Source of the DNA: Fibrobacter sp. UBA4309
Lineage (GTDB): Bacteria > Fibrobacterota > Fibrobacteria > Fibrobacterales > Fibrobacteraceae
DNA: 61,420 bases
Reading direction: 5' to 3'
Assembly: GCF_002395745.1 (NCBI RefSeq)
Contig: NZ_DGUN01000013.1
Coordinates: 1 to 61,420, forward strand
Shown: positions 33,301 through 41,473 of the stretch, piece by piece
Layout of the letters: each line of letters starts with the position of its first letter
Position numbering within the stretch: position 1 is the stretch's first letter
Made by a program: the position numbers and the translations under genes
Notes under the pieces: generated by a model
Told to the model about the DNA's origin: nothing
The model's input: the letters and a program-made list of their open reading frames with translations, nothing else
Database searches by the model: none

Positions 33301-34584
33301 ATGACGACTCAGAACAAGCTCCACTTTGAAACTCTTCAGCTCCATGTTGGCCAGGAAACCGCAGACTCTGCAACCGATTCCCGCGCGGTTCCTATTTACC
33401 AGACCACCTCTTACGTTTTCCACAATTCTCAGGACGCCGCAGACCGTTTTGTCTTAAAGGCTGGCGGTAACGTCTATGGCCGTATCACCAATACGACCCA
33501 AGGTATTTTGGAACAGCGCGTTGCTGCCCTCGAAGGTGGCGTTGCCGCTCTCGCTGTCGCCTCTGGTGCCGCTGCCATCACTTACGCCATCACGGCTCTT
33601 GCCCGCAGTGGTGACCACGTGGTTGTCCAGCGCACGGTTTACGGTGGTACTTTCAACCTGTTGCAGCACACGCTCCGTGACTTCGGTATCGAATCGACCT
33701 TCGTCGACACTCACGATCTCAAGAGCGTCGAAGCCGCCGTCAAGGAAAACACGAAGCTCATCTTTATCGAAACTCTCGGCAACCCGCATTCCGATATTCC
33801 GGATATCGACGCTATCGCCGAAATCGCTCACAAGAACAAGATTCCTCTGGTCATCGACAACACCTTCGGTACGCCTTACTTGATTCGTCCGATTGAACAC
33901 GGTGCCGACATTGTGGTGCATTCCGCGACCAAGTTCATCGGCGGTCACGGCACGACTCTCGGCGGTGTCATCGTGGATAGCGGTAAGTTCGACTGGACCA
34001 AGAGCGGCAAGTTCCCGCAGTTCACTGAAAAGAACCCGAGCTACGGTTTCCCGTTTGTGGCCGCCGGCGCTGCTGCCTACGCCATCTACGTGCGTACGAT
34101 TCTCCTCCGAGACGAAGGTGCTGCCATTTCCCCGTTCAACGCATTCCTGCTGTTGCAGGGTGTCGAAACGCTTTCGCTCCGCCTCGATCGCCATGTGGAA
34201 AACACCAAGAAGGTTCTGGAATTCCTTTCCAAGCACCCGAAGGTTACCCGCGTGAGCCACCCGAGCTTCGAAAACCATCCGGACCACAAGCTTTACCAGA
34301 AGTACTTCCCGAATGGTGGCGGCTCCATCTTTACGTTCGATATCAAGGGCGGCCAGGAAGAAGCCTTCAAGTTCATCGATAGCCTGAAGATTTTCAGCCT
34401 GCTTGCAAACGTTGCCGACGTGAAGAGCCTCGTGATTCACCCGTACACCACCACGCATTCGGAACTTACTCCGGAAGAATTGGCTGCAGCCGGAATCACT
34501 CCGGCAACGATTCGCGTGTCTATCGGTACGGAACACTACGAAGACATCATCGCCGACCTCGAAAACGGATTCGCGGCAATTTAA
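33301..34584 (+). CDS. metY: O-acetylhomoserine/O-acetylserine sulfhydrylase (copy 1)
   Basis: 427 residues, MetY type: longer than MetB, with the typical opening LHFETLQLHVGQE and YQTTSYVF. The PLP lysine is in HSATKFIGGHGTTLGG. MetY makes homocysteine (or cysteine) directly from the O-acetyl ester and sulfide, or from a protein thiocarboxylate as in Wolinella. It is near-identical in text to copy 2 at 44203. Start ATG behind AAGGA. It heads an apparent operon with an alcohol dehydrogenase and an AhpD-like protein. Confidence 0.92.
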   Translation: MTTQNKLHFETLQLHVGQETADSATDSRAVPIYQTTSYVFHNSQDAADRFVLKAGGNVYGRITNTTQGILEQRVAALEGGVAALAVASGAAAITYAITALARSGDHVVVQRTVYGGTFNLLQHTLRDFGIESTFVDTHDLKSVEAAVKENTKLIFIETLGNPHSDIPDIDAIAEIAHKNKIPLVIDNTFGTPYLIRPIEHGADIVVHSATKFIGGHGTTLGGVIVDSGKFDWTKSGKFPQFTEKNPSYGFPFVAAGAAAYAIYVRTILLRDEGAAISPFNAFLLLQGVETLSLRLDRHVENTKKVLEFLSKHPKVTRVSHPSFENHPDHKLYQKYFPNGGGSIFTFDIKGGQEEAFKFIDSLKIFSLLANVADVKSLVIHPYTTTHSELTPEELAAAGITPATIRVSIGTEHYEDIIADLENGFAAI

Positions 34585-34617
34585 AAAAGTCAATCTTTTT
34601 ATTGTACGGAGAATACA

Positions 34618-35778
34618 ATGATTGATTTTGAATATTACAACCCGGCGAAGATTGTTTTTGGCGAACACAGTGAGCAGAAACTGAAATCGCTTTTGGTTGG
34701 ATACGGCGTGAAGTCACTCCAACTTGTTTATAGCGGTGACTTTATCAAGACGCTTGGCATTTACGATGTAATCAAGGATGCTGTTGCCGAACTGGGCATT
34801 CGTTTTTCTGAAAACGGGAACGTGGTGCCGAACCCTTCGATTGACCTGGTGCGCGAACTCGTGAAGCAGGGCAAGGAAAACCAGGTGGACTTTGTGCTCG
34901 CGGTCGGTGGCGGAAGTTCCATCGATACCGCGAAGGCGGTGGCGCTTGGCATTCCGTACGACGGCGATGTGTGGGATTTCTTTGAAAAAGGCGTGTCTCC
35001 CAAGCAGGTATTGCCCATCGGCGTGATTGCAACGACGGCATCTAGCGGCTCCGAGACTTCGAATGCGGCAATTCTTTCGAGCGGAGAATGGAAGCTCGGA
35101 TTTGAAGATGACCGTATCATTCCGAAGTTTGCCATCATGAACCCGAAATACACTGTTGGCCTGCCGGCGTACCAGACTTTCGTGGGAATCGCTGATGTGC
35201 TTTCGCACTTGTTGGAGCGTTATTTCTCGGATGAGAAGTATTCCGATACCACGGACTACTTGATCGAAGGGGCCATCCGGGCGCTGCTCGTCAATGCGGA
35301 CAAGCTTATCGCCAACCAGAAAGATGTCAATGCCCGTGGAGAAATCCAGTGGCTTGCAAGTGTCGCTCATGGCGGGTTCCTGGATGCAGGACGCAGCGCT
35401 GATTGGGGCTCGCACCGAATCGAACATGAACTTTCTGCCCAATACAACATCACTCACGGCGAAGGCATGGCGGTGGTGACTGTTGCCTGGACAAAATACA
35501 TGGCCGAGAAAAAGCCCTGGAGGCTTGCGCTCCTTGCGAGCCGGGTGTTCGGCGTAGATTCGTTCAACTACAGCGAAACGGAACGCGCTTACATCCTTTC
35601 GGAAAAACTTGCGGCATTCTTCAAGAAGCTTGGGCTTGCGACAACGCTTGCAGACTTGAAGATTGGCGACAAGGACTTTGACGCGATGGCCGCACGTGCT
35701 ACGCGTAATGGCAAGGTCGGGCACTACGTGCCACTCAATGCCGCAGCGATCAAGGATATCTTGAAGATTGCGCTGTAA
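34618..35778 (+). CDS. Iron-containing alcohol dehydrogenase (YqhD/butanol dehydrogenase type)
   Basis: 386 residues, group III dehydrogenase. The nucleotide-binding loop AVGGGSSIDTAKAVA and metal ligands (D in GIADVLSHLLERYF, with H, and H in HRIEHE and NITHGEGMA) are intact. It probably reduces aldehydes with NADPH. The start follows TTGTACGGAG. It lies 33 bases after metY1 on the same strand, so it may be induced with sulfur genes. The physiological substrate is unknown. Confidence 0.88.
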   Translation: MIDFEYYNPAKIVFGEHSEQKLKSLLVGYGVKSLQLVYSGDFIKTLGIYDVIKDAVAELGIRFSENGNVVPNPSIDLVRELVKQGKENQVDFVLAVGGGSSIDTAKAVALGIPYDGDVWDFFEKGVSPKQVLPIGVIATTASSGSETSNAAILSSGEWKLGFEDDRIIPKFAIMNPKYTVGLPAYQTFVGIADVLSHLLERYFSDEKYSDTTDYLIEGAIRALLVNADKLIANQKDVNARGEIQWLASVAHGGFLDAGRSADWGSHRIEHELSAQYNITHGEGMAVVTVAWTKYMAEKKPWRLALLASRVFGVDSFNYSETERAYILSEKLAAFFKKLGLATTLADLKIGDKDFDAMAARATRNGKVGHYVPLNAAAIKDILKIAL

Positions 35779-35836
35779 TCAAAAACTTAAACAAAAACAA
35801 AACGGTGCTAACGCACCAAAAGGAGAGTGCAACAAT

Positions 35837-36394
35837 ATGGCAAGAGTAAAATTTATTGAATCGGTTGATGAAGCTCAAGGCAAGGCAAAGGAAGCCTATG
35901 AAAAGCTCATCTCTACAGGCAAAATCACCAACATGAAGCGCGCGCTGTTGCAGGACTACGCGACGTTCGATGCCTTCATGGGCTGGTATACCAGCTGGGC
36001 TCGCCTCGTGGAAATCATCGGGCAGCGCGCCGCTACGGTCTATGCCCACGCTGTTTCTACGACGAACAGCTGCCAGCTTTGCTCGCTGTTCTTCATCAGC
36101 GACCTGAAGGCTCTCGGCATCGACCCGAACGGGTTTGAATACGAGAAGAACGAAGAAATCCTCGTGAAGCTTGCAAGGCAAATCGTGAAGGACCCCACCG
36201 CCGTTCCGGATTCCTACTTCGATGAACTGCGCAAGTTCTACAACGATTCCGAAATCGTGGCCATCGTGGGCTTTGCTGCCCAGATGATTGCGACGAACAA
36301 CTTCAACTCCGTGTTGAAAATCGACGTGGACCAGCGCTTGCTCCCGATTGTGGGTGAATTCAAGCCTGCCACCTGGAGAAAGGACATCAAGTAG
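35837..36394 (+). CDS. AhpD-like / carboxymuconolactone decarboxylase family protein
   Basis: 185 residues from ATG 35837, behind AGGAG. The CxxC motif in TTNSCQLCSLFF is the redox site of AhpD-type proteins and is preceded by the conserved helix. Such proteins act as thiol-disulfide reductants or peroxidases. It follows the alcohol dehydrogenase by 58 bases and precedes a strong terminator, so metY-adh-ahpD-like looks like one transcript. A role in thiol redox balance during sulfur limitation is inferred. Confidence 0.82.
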   Translation: MARVKFIESVDEAQGKAKEAYEKLISTGKITNMKRALLQDYATFDAFMGWYTSWARLVEIIGQRAATVYAHAVSTTNSCQLCSLFFISDLKALGIDPNGFEYEKNEEILVKLARQIVKDPTAVPDSYFDELRKFYNDSEIVAIVGFAAQMIATNNFNSVLKIDVDQRLLPIVGEFKPATWRKDIK

Positions 36395-36417
36395 TTTTGT
36401 ACTCTCCGTACAAAAGG

Positions 36418-36464
36418 GACGTCTCTGGAAAAAAGCGATGTTTTTCAGAGGCGTCTTTTTTTTT
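36418..36464. terminator. Bidirectional terminator between the AhpD-like gene and pdxT
   Basis: GACGTCTCTG (36418-36427) pairs with CAGAGGCGTC (36446-36455), extended by an A-run/T-run inner stem. Nine T follow. It is flanked by a GTAC palindrome, TTTTGTAC/GTACAAAA (36396-36416). Confidence 0.85.
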
Positions 36465-36473
36465 GTACATTCC

Positions 36474-37088
36474 CTATGCAGCGACCAGGTCCAGGAAATA
36501 TCGGTGGATGCTTGTGTCGCTGTTGAGTTCCGGGTGGAACGAGAGTGCGATTTGATTCCTGTATTTCACGGCGACAATCTGCTTGGTGTTTGCGCTATCG
36601 GAATTTCCGTTTGTACTTGCCGTCCGCGAAAGAATCTCCACATCGTCGCTGACGGATTCGAAGAATGGGGCACGGATAAATGTCTGCGGGACCTTCCCGA
36701 TATGCGCGACCTCATTTTCGGTGAAAAAACTGCCGAGCTGTCGGCCGTAAGCGTTGCGACGGATAATGGCGGGGAGCGTTGCGAAGTGGGCGTCTCTTTC
36801 GCCTGCGATTTTTTCGGCAAGCAGGATGGCGCCTGCACATGTCGCAAGTACGGGCAATCCAGCTTGAATTTTAGCCCTGAGCGGTTCAAAAAGCCCGAGG
36901 TCGCGCAGGAGTTTCCCTTGTACGGTACTTTCGCCTCCGGGGAGAACGAGTCCGTCGATAGTGCGGTCCAAGTCTCGCAGCTGGCGGATTTCAAAGACAT
37001 CGGCGCCGAGCGCTTGCAGGATGCGTTCATGTTCGATGAATGCCCCCTGTACCGCTAGCACGCCGATTTGCGGCTTGTCAATATTCAT
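36474..37088 (-). CDS. pdxT: Pyridoxal 5'-phosphate synthase glutaminase subunit PdxT
   Basis: 204 residues, class I glutaminase. IGVLAVQGAFIEHE, GLVLPGGEST, the nucleophile in LATCAGAILLAE and the C-terminal His/Glu (ALSFHPELNSD) are all present. It supplies ammonia to PdxS for PLP synthesis from ribose 5-phosphate and glyceraldehyde 3-phosphate. The start overlaps the pdxS stop by one base. Confidence 0.96.
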   Translation of the reverse strand: MNIDKPQIGVLAVQGAFIEHERILQALGADVFEIRQLRDLDRTIDGLVLPGGESTVQGKLLRDLGLFEPLRAKIQAGLPVLATCAGAILLAEKIAGERDAHFATLPAIIRRNAYGRQLGSFFTENEVAHIGKVPQTFIRAPFFESVSDDVEILSRTASTNGNSDSANTKQIVAVKYRNQIALSFHPELNSDTSIHRYFLDLVAA

Positions 37089-37966
37089 TATTTCCCCCTT
37101 TCGGCCATGAGCAGAGCAATTTCCTGTTCGTTGATGCCGACCATGGCTTCGCCCAGGTCTTCGGAAAGCTTGGCGATGAGTTTTGCGTCGGTGTAGTTGG
37201 TGACTGCCTGCACGATGGCGGCGGCGCGTTTGGCGGGGTTGCCCGACTTGAAGATTCCGGAACCCACGAATACGCCTTCGGCGCCGAGCTGCATCATGAG
37301 GGCGGCATCGGCAGGGGTGGCGACGCCCCCGGCGGCGAAGTTCACCACCGGGAGTTTCTTGTGGTCGTGAACGTAGCGCACCAGGTCGTACGACACCTGG
37401 AGTTCCTTCGCACGGTTGAAAAGTTCGTCTTCGCGCAGGCTCGAAATGCGGGCGATTTCCTGGTTCATGAGGCGCATGTGGCGTACGGCCTGGACGATGT
37501 CGCCCGTGCCCGGCTCGCCCTTGGTGCGAATCATGGAGGCGCCTTCTTCGATACGGCGAAGCGCTTCTCCCAAATCTTTCGCACCGCAGACGAACGGAAC
37601 TTCGAAATCGCGCTTGTTGATGTGGAAAACGTCATCGGCAGGGGAAAGAACTTCGCTTTCGTCGATGTAGTCAATTTCGATGGCCTGCAAAATCTGCGCT
37701 TCTGCAAAGTGACCGATGCGACATTTTGCCATGACCGGGATGGAAACGGCGTCCTGGATTCCCTTGATCATTTTCGGGTCGCTCATTCTGGAGACTCCTC
37801 CGGCGGCTCGGATGTCGGCCGGGATGCGTTCAAGGGCCATGACGGCGGCGGCGCCTGCGGCCTCGGCAATTTTGGCCTGTTCGGGGGTGGTCACGTCCAT
37901 AATGACGCCGCCTTTGAGCATTTGGGCAAGATTCTTGTTGAGTTCGTAACGGTTCTGGTCTGCCAT
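37088..37966 (-). CDS. pdxS: Pyridoxal 5'-phosphate synthase lyase subunit PdxS
   Basis: 292 residues. It is highly conserved: LAQMLKGGVIMDVTTPEQAK, the Schiff-base lysine in PVMAKCRIGHF, and GEPGTGDIV. It forms the 12-mer PLP synthase core with PdxT. PLP is the cofactor of the mccBA, metY and desulfurase enzymes in the window. It is divergent from its likely activator gene pdxR, with 137 bases between them. Confidence 0.97.
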   Translation of the reverse strand: MADQNRYELNKNLAQMLKGGVIMDVTTPEQAKIAEAAGAAAVMALERIPADIRAAGGVSRMSDPKMIKGIQDAVSIPVMAKCRIGHFAEAQILQAIEIDYIDESEVLSPADDVFHINKRDFEVPFVCGAKDLGEALRRIEEGASMIRTKGEPGTGDIVQAVRHMRLMNQEIARISSLREDELFNRAKELQVSYDLVRYVHDHKKLPVVNFAAGGVATPADAALMMQLGAEGVFVGSGIFKSGNPAKRAAAIVQAVTNYTDAKLIAKLSEDLGEAMVGINEQEIALLMAERGK

Positions 37967-38058
37967 GTAAATCTCCTTGAAAAAGTGAATCGTTTGTTTT
38001 CAAGGCGTAATTTAAAACATTCCCTAGACTTGCTCAATATTCAGTTTTTTATTATTTT

Positions 38059-38103
38059 AATAAGGTCAGTTTAATACCAGATATACAAATAGAATAAGGT
38101 CAG
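38059..38103. promoter_or_regulatory. Direct repeats AATAAGGTCAG between pdxS and pdxR
   Basis: Two identical 11-base copies at 38059-38069 and 38093-38103, 34 bases apart. The second directly abuts the pdxR start. MocR-type regulators such as PdxR bind direct repeats in the divergent pdxR-pdxST region, so this is the likely operator. Confidence 0.65.
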
Positions 38104-39531
38104 ATGATGTTTAGTTATGATATGTCTAAGGCGGGTGCAAACAGCCTCTACCATTACCTTTACCAGTGCATCAAAAAGGATATCGTAAGCGGGAACATCC
38201 TTGCCGAAGAGCAGCTCCCTTCCAAAAGGAATTTGGCACGGAATTTGGGCGTCAGCGTAGTGACTGTCGAAAACGCTTATGCGCAACTCCTGACGGAAGG
38301 CTTTGTCTATTCGCTCCCTAAGAAGGGATTTTTTGTCGCTGATATCAATGCTTCTGTAAAATCTACTACACAGCACAAGCGAAAGGTGCCGCACACCCGT
38401 AGGTTCCGTGCGGGTATGCTTGAAGAATCGGAACATACAGATTCCAAATACATCGCCGACTTTGCGAGTAACGGGGCCGATATCGAGGCGTTCCCCTTTA
38501 CCACTTGGGCAAAGATTACTCGCGAGGTTCTTTGCGAAAGGCAGAGGGATTTGCTGAAGGTCTCTCAAGGCTCTGGCACATTGGAATTGCGCTGCGCTAT
38601 TGCCCGCATGCTCCGGGAATTCAGGAATATTCAGGTGGCACCGGAGCAGATTGTGGTAGGTGCCGGTACGGACTATCTGTATGGGCTGCTAGTCCAGTTG
38701 CTCGGCTTTGACAAGTGCTATGCCGTCGAGGATCCGGGCTGGGCCAAGATTTCGAAAATATATGGCCAGTACGGTGTCAAGGTTTGCCACATTCCTATTC
38801 AAGGTGATGATTTTACCGATGCTGTGAAAAAATCCGAAGCGGACATCGTTCACATTTCCCCGTCGCACCATTTCCCGACGGGAAAGGTGATGCCTGTGGG
38901 AGAGCGTTATCGCTTGCTCAGTTGGGCGGCAGAATCCCCGAAACGCTATATCGTAGAAGACGACTACGACAGCGAATTGCGCATGACCGGCAAACCGATT
39001 CCCGCCTTGCAGAATATCGATGTTACCGAAAAGGTCATCTATCTGAATACATTTTCCAAGACAATGACGTCGGCCATCCGAATCGCATACATGGTGCTCC
39101 CGCCGCACCTTGCCGAAAAATTTCGCGACGAGCTTTCGTTCTATTCGTGTACAGTATCGAATCTTGACCAATACGTGATGGCGAAATTTCTGAATCTCGG
39201 GTATTACGAAACGCACATCAATCGCATGCGCAACTTATACCGCGCCAAGCGCGATGCGTTGCTGACTGCTATTCGCAAGAGCCGCCTTTCCGATGTTGCA
39301 AGTATTTATGAAGAAGATGCAGGCTTGCATTTTATTCTGGAAGTCCGCACCAAATGCTCCGACGATGAAGTATGCAGGCGCCTGCGTCAAAAGGGTGTCA
39401 ACATAAAGGCTCTCTCGGAATACTATTTCGAGGCTGAACCTTCCGTGCACAAATTCGTCATCAACTATTCTTCTGTTGAAAAGAAGAACATGCAGAAGGC
39501 TGTGCAGGCGCTGGTTCAGGGCTACATCTAA
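38104..39531 (+). CDS. pdxR: MocR-type (GntR plus aminotransferase) regulator PdxR
   Basis: 475 residues. The N-terminal GntR winged helix (EEQLPSKRNLARNLGVSVVT, then VENAY) is joined by a linker to an aminotransferase class I fold with the PLP lysine in LNTFSKTMTSAIRIAY. MocR/PdxR proteins sense PLP and activate pdxST. Divergent placement next to pdxS supports this. ATG 38104 is followed by a second ATG, either of which could start. Confidence 0.9.
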   Translation: MMFSYDMSKAGANSLYHYLYQCIKKDIVSGNILAEEQLPSKRNLARNLGVSVVTVENAYAQLLTEGFVYSLPKKGFFVADINASVKSTTQHKRKVPHTRRFRAGMLEESEHTDSKYIADFASNGADIEAFPFTTWAKITREVLCERQRDLLKVSQGSGTLELRCAIARMLREFRNIQVAPEQIVVGAGTDYLYGLLVQLLGFDKCYAVEDPGWAKISKIYGQYGVKVCHIPIQGDDFTDAVKKSEADIVHISPSHHFPTGKVMPVGERYRLLSWAAESPKRYIVEDDYDSELRMTGKPIPALQNIDVTEKVIYLNTFSKTMTSAIRIAYMVLPPHLAEKFRDELSFYSCTVSNLDQYVMAKFLNLGYYETHINRMRNLYRAKRDALLTAIRKSRLSDVASIYEEDAGLHFILEVRTKCSDDEVCRRLRQKGVNIKALSEYYFEAEPSVHKFVINYSSVEKKNMQKAVQALVQGYI

Positions 39532-39532
39532 C

Positions 39533-40309
39533 CTAATACTTTTTGTTTACGGTTCGCCCGAGAAGGTCAAACGAACGGCTCTTCGGGAGAACAGAAGCGC
39601 GGATTCCCTTTTTGCGGATGGCCGTCGTCTCTTGCTTCGTATAGGTGAAGTAATAGTAAGTCGTGAATTCGTCCGATTGAATTTTCAGGGTATAGTTGTT
39701 TTCGCTGGAGGCGTACGTGATGGTTGAAACCGTATCACCCTCGGAAGAGGTTTCGTAACATTTGGAATCGCTTGAATCGCTTACGTACACGTCTGTTGAA
39801 CGAATTCCTGATTCCTTGTCGGCCCCTTTATAGGTTGTATGCACAATGGAATCGCCTGTAAGGATTATTTCGGAATATCCGGATGTCCCGAAGTCTAGGC
39901 TTTTTGTCACGAGATGCATGGAATTGCTCGTAAGCTTGATGGAACGTTGTTGCCCCAATGTTCCAAAGCCGTAAAAGTCTTCAGAAATATACGTGGTGTC
40001 TGCAGACAAAGAATCCTTCATCAAATATTCATAGCCTGTTTTAGTCAGCTTGTTGGGGTCTTGATTCCAGTAGTACTTGTATTCTGTTGTCGAATTGTCC
40101 TGATAGGATGTCGATTGATAATTGTCGAGTCTGCCTTCGGCATAGGAGTATTTCATTGAGCCTACTCCGGGCATGGAAAGGGAATCCAGCTGGAATTCGG
40201 CATTAGGCTTCAAGTATAAATTGGATAGAATTTGGAAATAGAGACCGGTGCAGGAATTTGCCGACGCATATTGCATTGCTGCCAAAAGGCAGAATAAGAT
40301 TTTTTTCAT
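39533..40309 (-). CDS. Secreted protein with FDLLGR tail, function unknown
   Basis: 258 residues. The signal peptide is MKKILFCLLAAMQYASANS. The body is rich in Ser, Thr and Tyr with no known domain. The C-terminus, TTAIRKKGIRASVLPKSRSF then DLLGRTVNKKY, is clearly related to the tail of the 6137-6979 protein. It ends one base after the pdxR stop (convergent). A surface or periplasmic protein of a Fibrobacter-specific family is inferred. Confidence 0.65.
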   Translation of the reverse strand: MKKILFCLLAAMQYASANSCTGLYFQILSNLYLKPNAEFQLDSLSMPGVGSMKYSYAEGRLDNYQSTSYQDNSTTEYKYYWNQDPNKLTKTGYEYLMKDSLSADTTYISEDFYGFGTLGQQRSIKLTSNSMHLVTKSLDFGTSGYSEIILTGDSIVHTTYKGADKESGIRSTDVYVSDSSDSKCYETSSEGDTVSTITYASSENNYTLKIQSDEFTTYYYFTYTKQETTAIRKKGIRASVLPKSRSFDLLGRTVNKKY

Positions 40310-40410
40310 GTTCCCTCCATATTTTTACTAACGCATCTAAAATTAGTTTTTATTGAAAGGATAATGTGTGCCGAACTTTTTTACGTGACAGGCGTCATTG
40401 AAAAATGTTG

Positions 40411-41340
40411 TCAGGAATCATCTCTTTTTTCTTTGACATGGCAGTGCCGCATTAGGGCGGCGATATAAGCTTGGGCGTAGCGCGATGGCGTTACGCTTTT
40501 TCGCATTACGTAGCCGATGGTCATCTTGTCGATTACAGAAAGCGGCTTTGCGATAATTTCCTTGCCGTTTAGCTTGTGGCTGATGACGCCGGAGCAGATG
40601 GTGTAGCCGTCGAGGCCAATCAGCAAGTTGAAAAGTGTGGCGCGGTCACGGACTTTTATATTTCGCGGACAGTCGAAATCGATGGCGGTGAGCGGTTCTT
40701 CGGCGAAGTAGAAAGAATTGAAGTTACCTTGTTCGTATGTCAGGTACGGGAACGGTTTTAGATCGGCAAGCGTGATGCGTTCCTTTTTGGCGAGCGGGTT
40801 CTTGGACGACATGAACACGTGCAACGGTGTGGTGAACAAGGGCTCGAATACCAAGTTGTTTTTCCGAATCAGGTTGCGAATGACTTTTTCGTTTTTGCCG
40901 CTCAAGTAGAGCACTCCAATTTCACTTTTCATCTTGGTCACATCATCGATGATTTCGTTTGTCTGCGTTTCACGGAGCGTGAAGTCGTAACTGGGGCCGC
41001 CAAACTTGCGGATGACATCGACAAAGGCGTTTACGGCGAAGGAATAGTGCTGGCAGCTGACGGAAAAAATCGTATTCCCGTTTTCGCCTCCCTTGTAGTG
41101 GTCTTCGAGAAGCGCGGCCTGTTCCAGTACCTGGCGTGCATACGAAAGAAATTCGTCACCTTCGTTTGTGATGGTGACTCCCTTGTTGCTGCGGTTGAAG
41201 ATGGTGACGCCCATTTCTTCTTCGAGCTCGTGGATGGCCGCTGTCAGGCTCGGTTGCGAAATGAAGACGCGCTTGGACGCCTCCGTGATGTTCAGTGTGT
41301 CGGCTACTGCTACTGCATATTTAAGTTGTTGTAAAGTCAT
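40411..41340 (-). CDS. LysR-family regulator, divergent from metE
   Basis: 309 residues, complete HTH (MTLQQLKYAVAVADTLNITE, SQPSLTAAIHELEEE) and effector domain. Paralogue of the 19078 regulator. The 133-base divergent region with metE holds the palindrome ACCATAG-N7-CTATGGT, close to the MET-box-type palindrome (TATAGTTT-N-AAACTATA) bound by LysR regulators MtaR/MetR in streptococci. It is therefore the probable activator of metE and other methionine genes. Confidence 0.88.
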   Translation of the reverse strand: MTLQQLKYAVAVADTLNITEASKRVFISQPSLTAAIHELEEEMGVTIFNRSNKGVTITNEGDEFLSYARQVLEQAALLEDHYKGGENGNTIFSVSCQHYSFAVNAFVDVIRKFGGPSYDFTLRETQTNEIIDDVTKMKSEIGVLYLSGKNEKVIRNLIRKNNLVFEPLFTTPLHVFMSSKNPLAKKERITLADLKPFPYLTYEQGNFNSFYFAEEPLTAIDFDCPRNIKVRDRATLFNLLIGLDGYTICSGVISHKLNGKEIIAKPLSVIDKMTIGYVMRKSVTPSRYAQAYIAALMRHCHVKEKRDDS

Positions 41341-41365
41341 AGTGTTTTTTTATTGCTGGTTATCC

Positions 41366-41386
41366 ACCATAGATTTAAACTATGGT
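41366..41386. promoter_or_regulatory. LysR operator between lysR2 and metE
   Basis: Perfect 7-bp arms ACCATAG (41366-41372) and CTATGGT (41380-41386) around ATTTAAA. A -10 box, TATATT, for metE follows near 41433. Confidence 0.7.
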
Positions 41387-41473
41387 GATGTGATAAAAAA
41401 TAGTATTTTACCTATTTCAAAAAAGTGGGTATATTTGCGAACAAACAAAATAACGTGAAAAAAAGGTAGGTAA

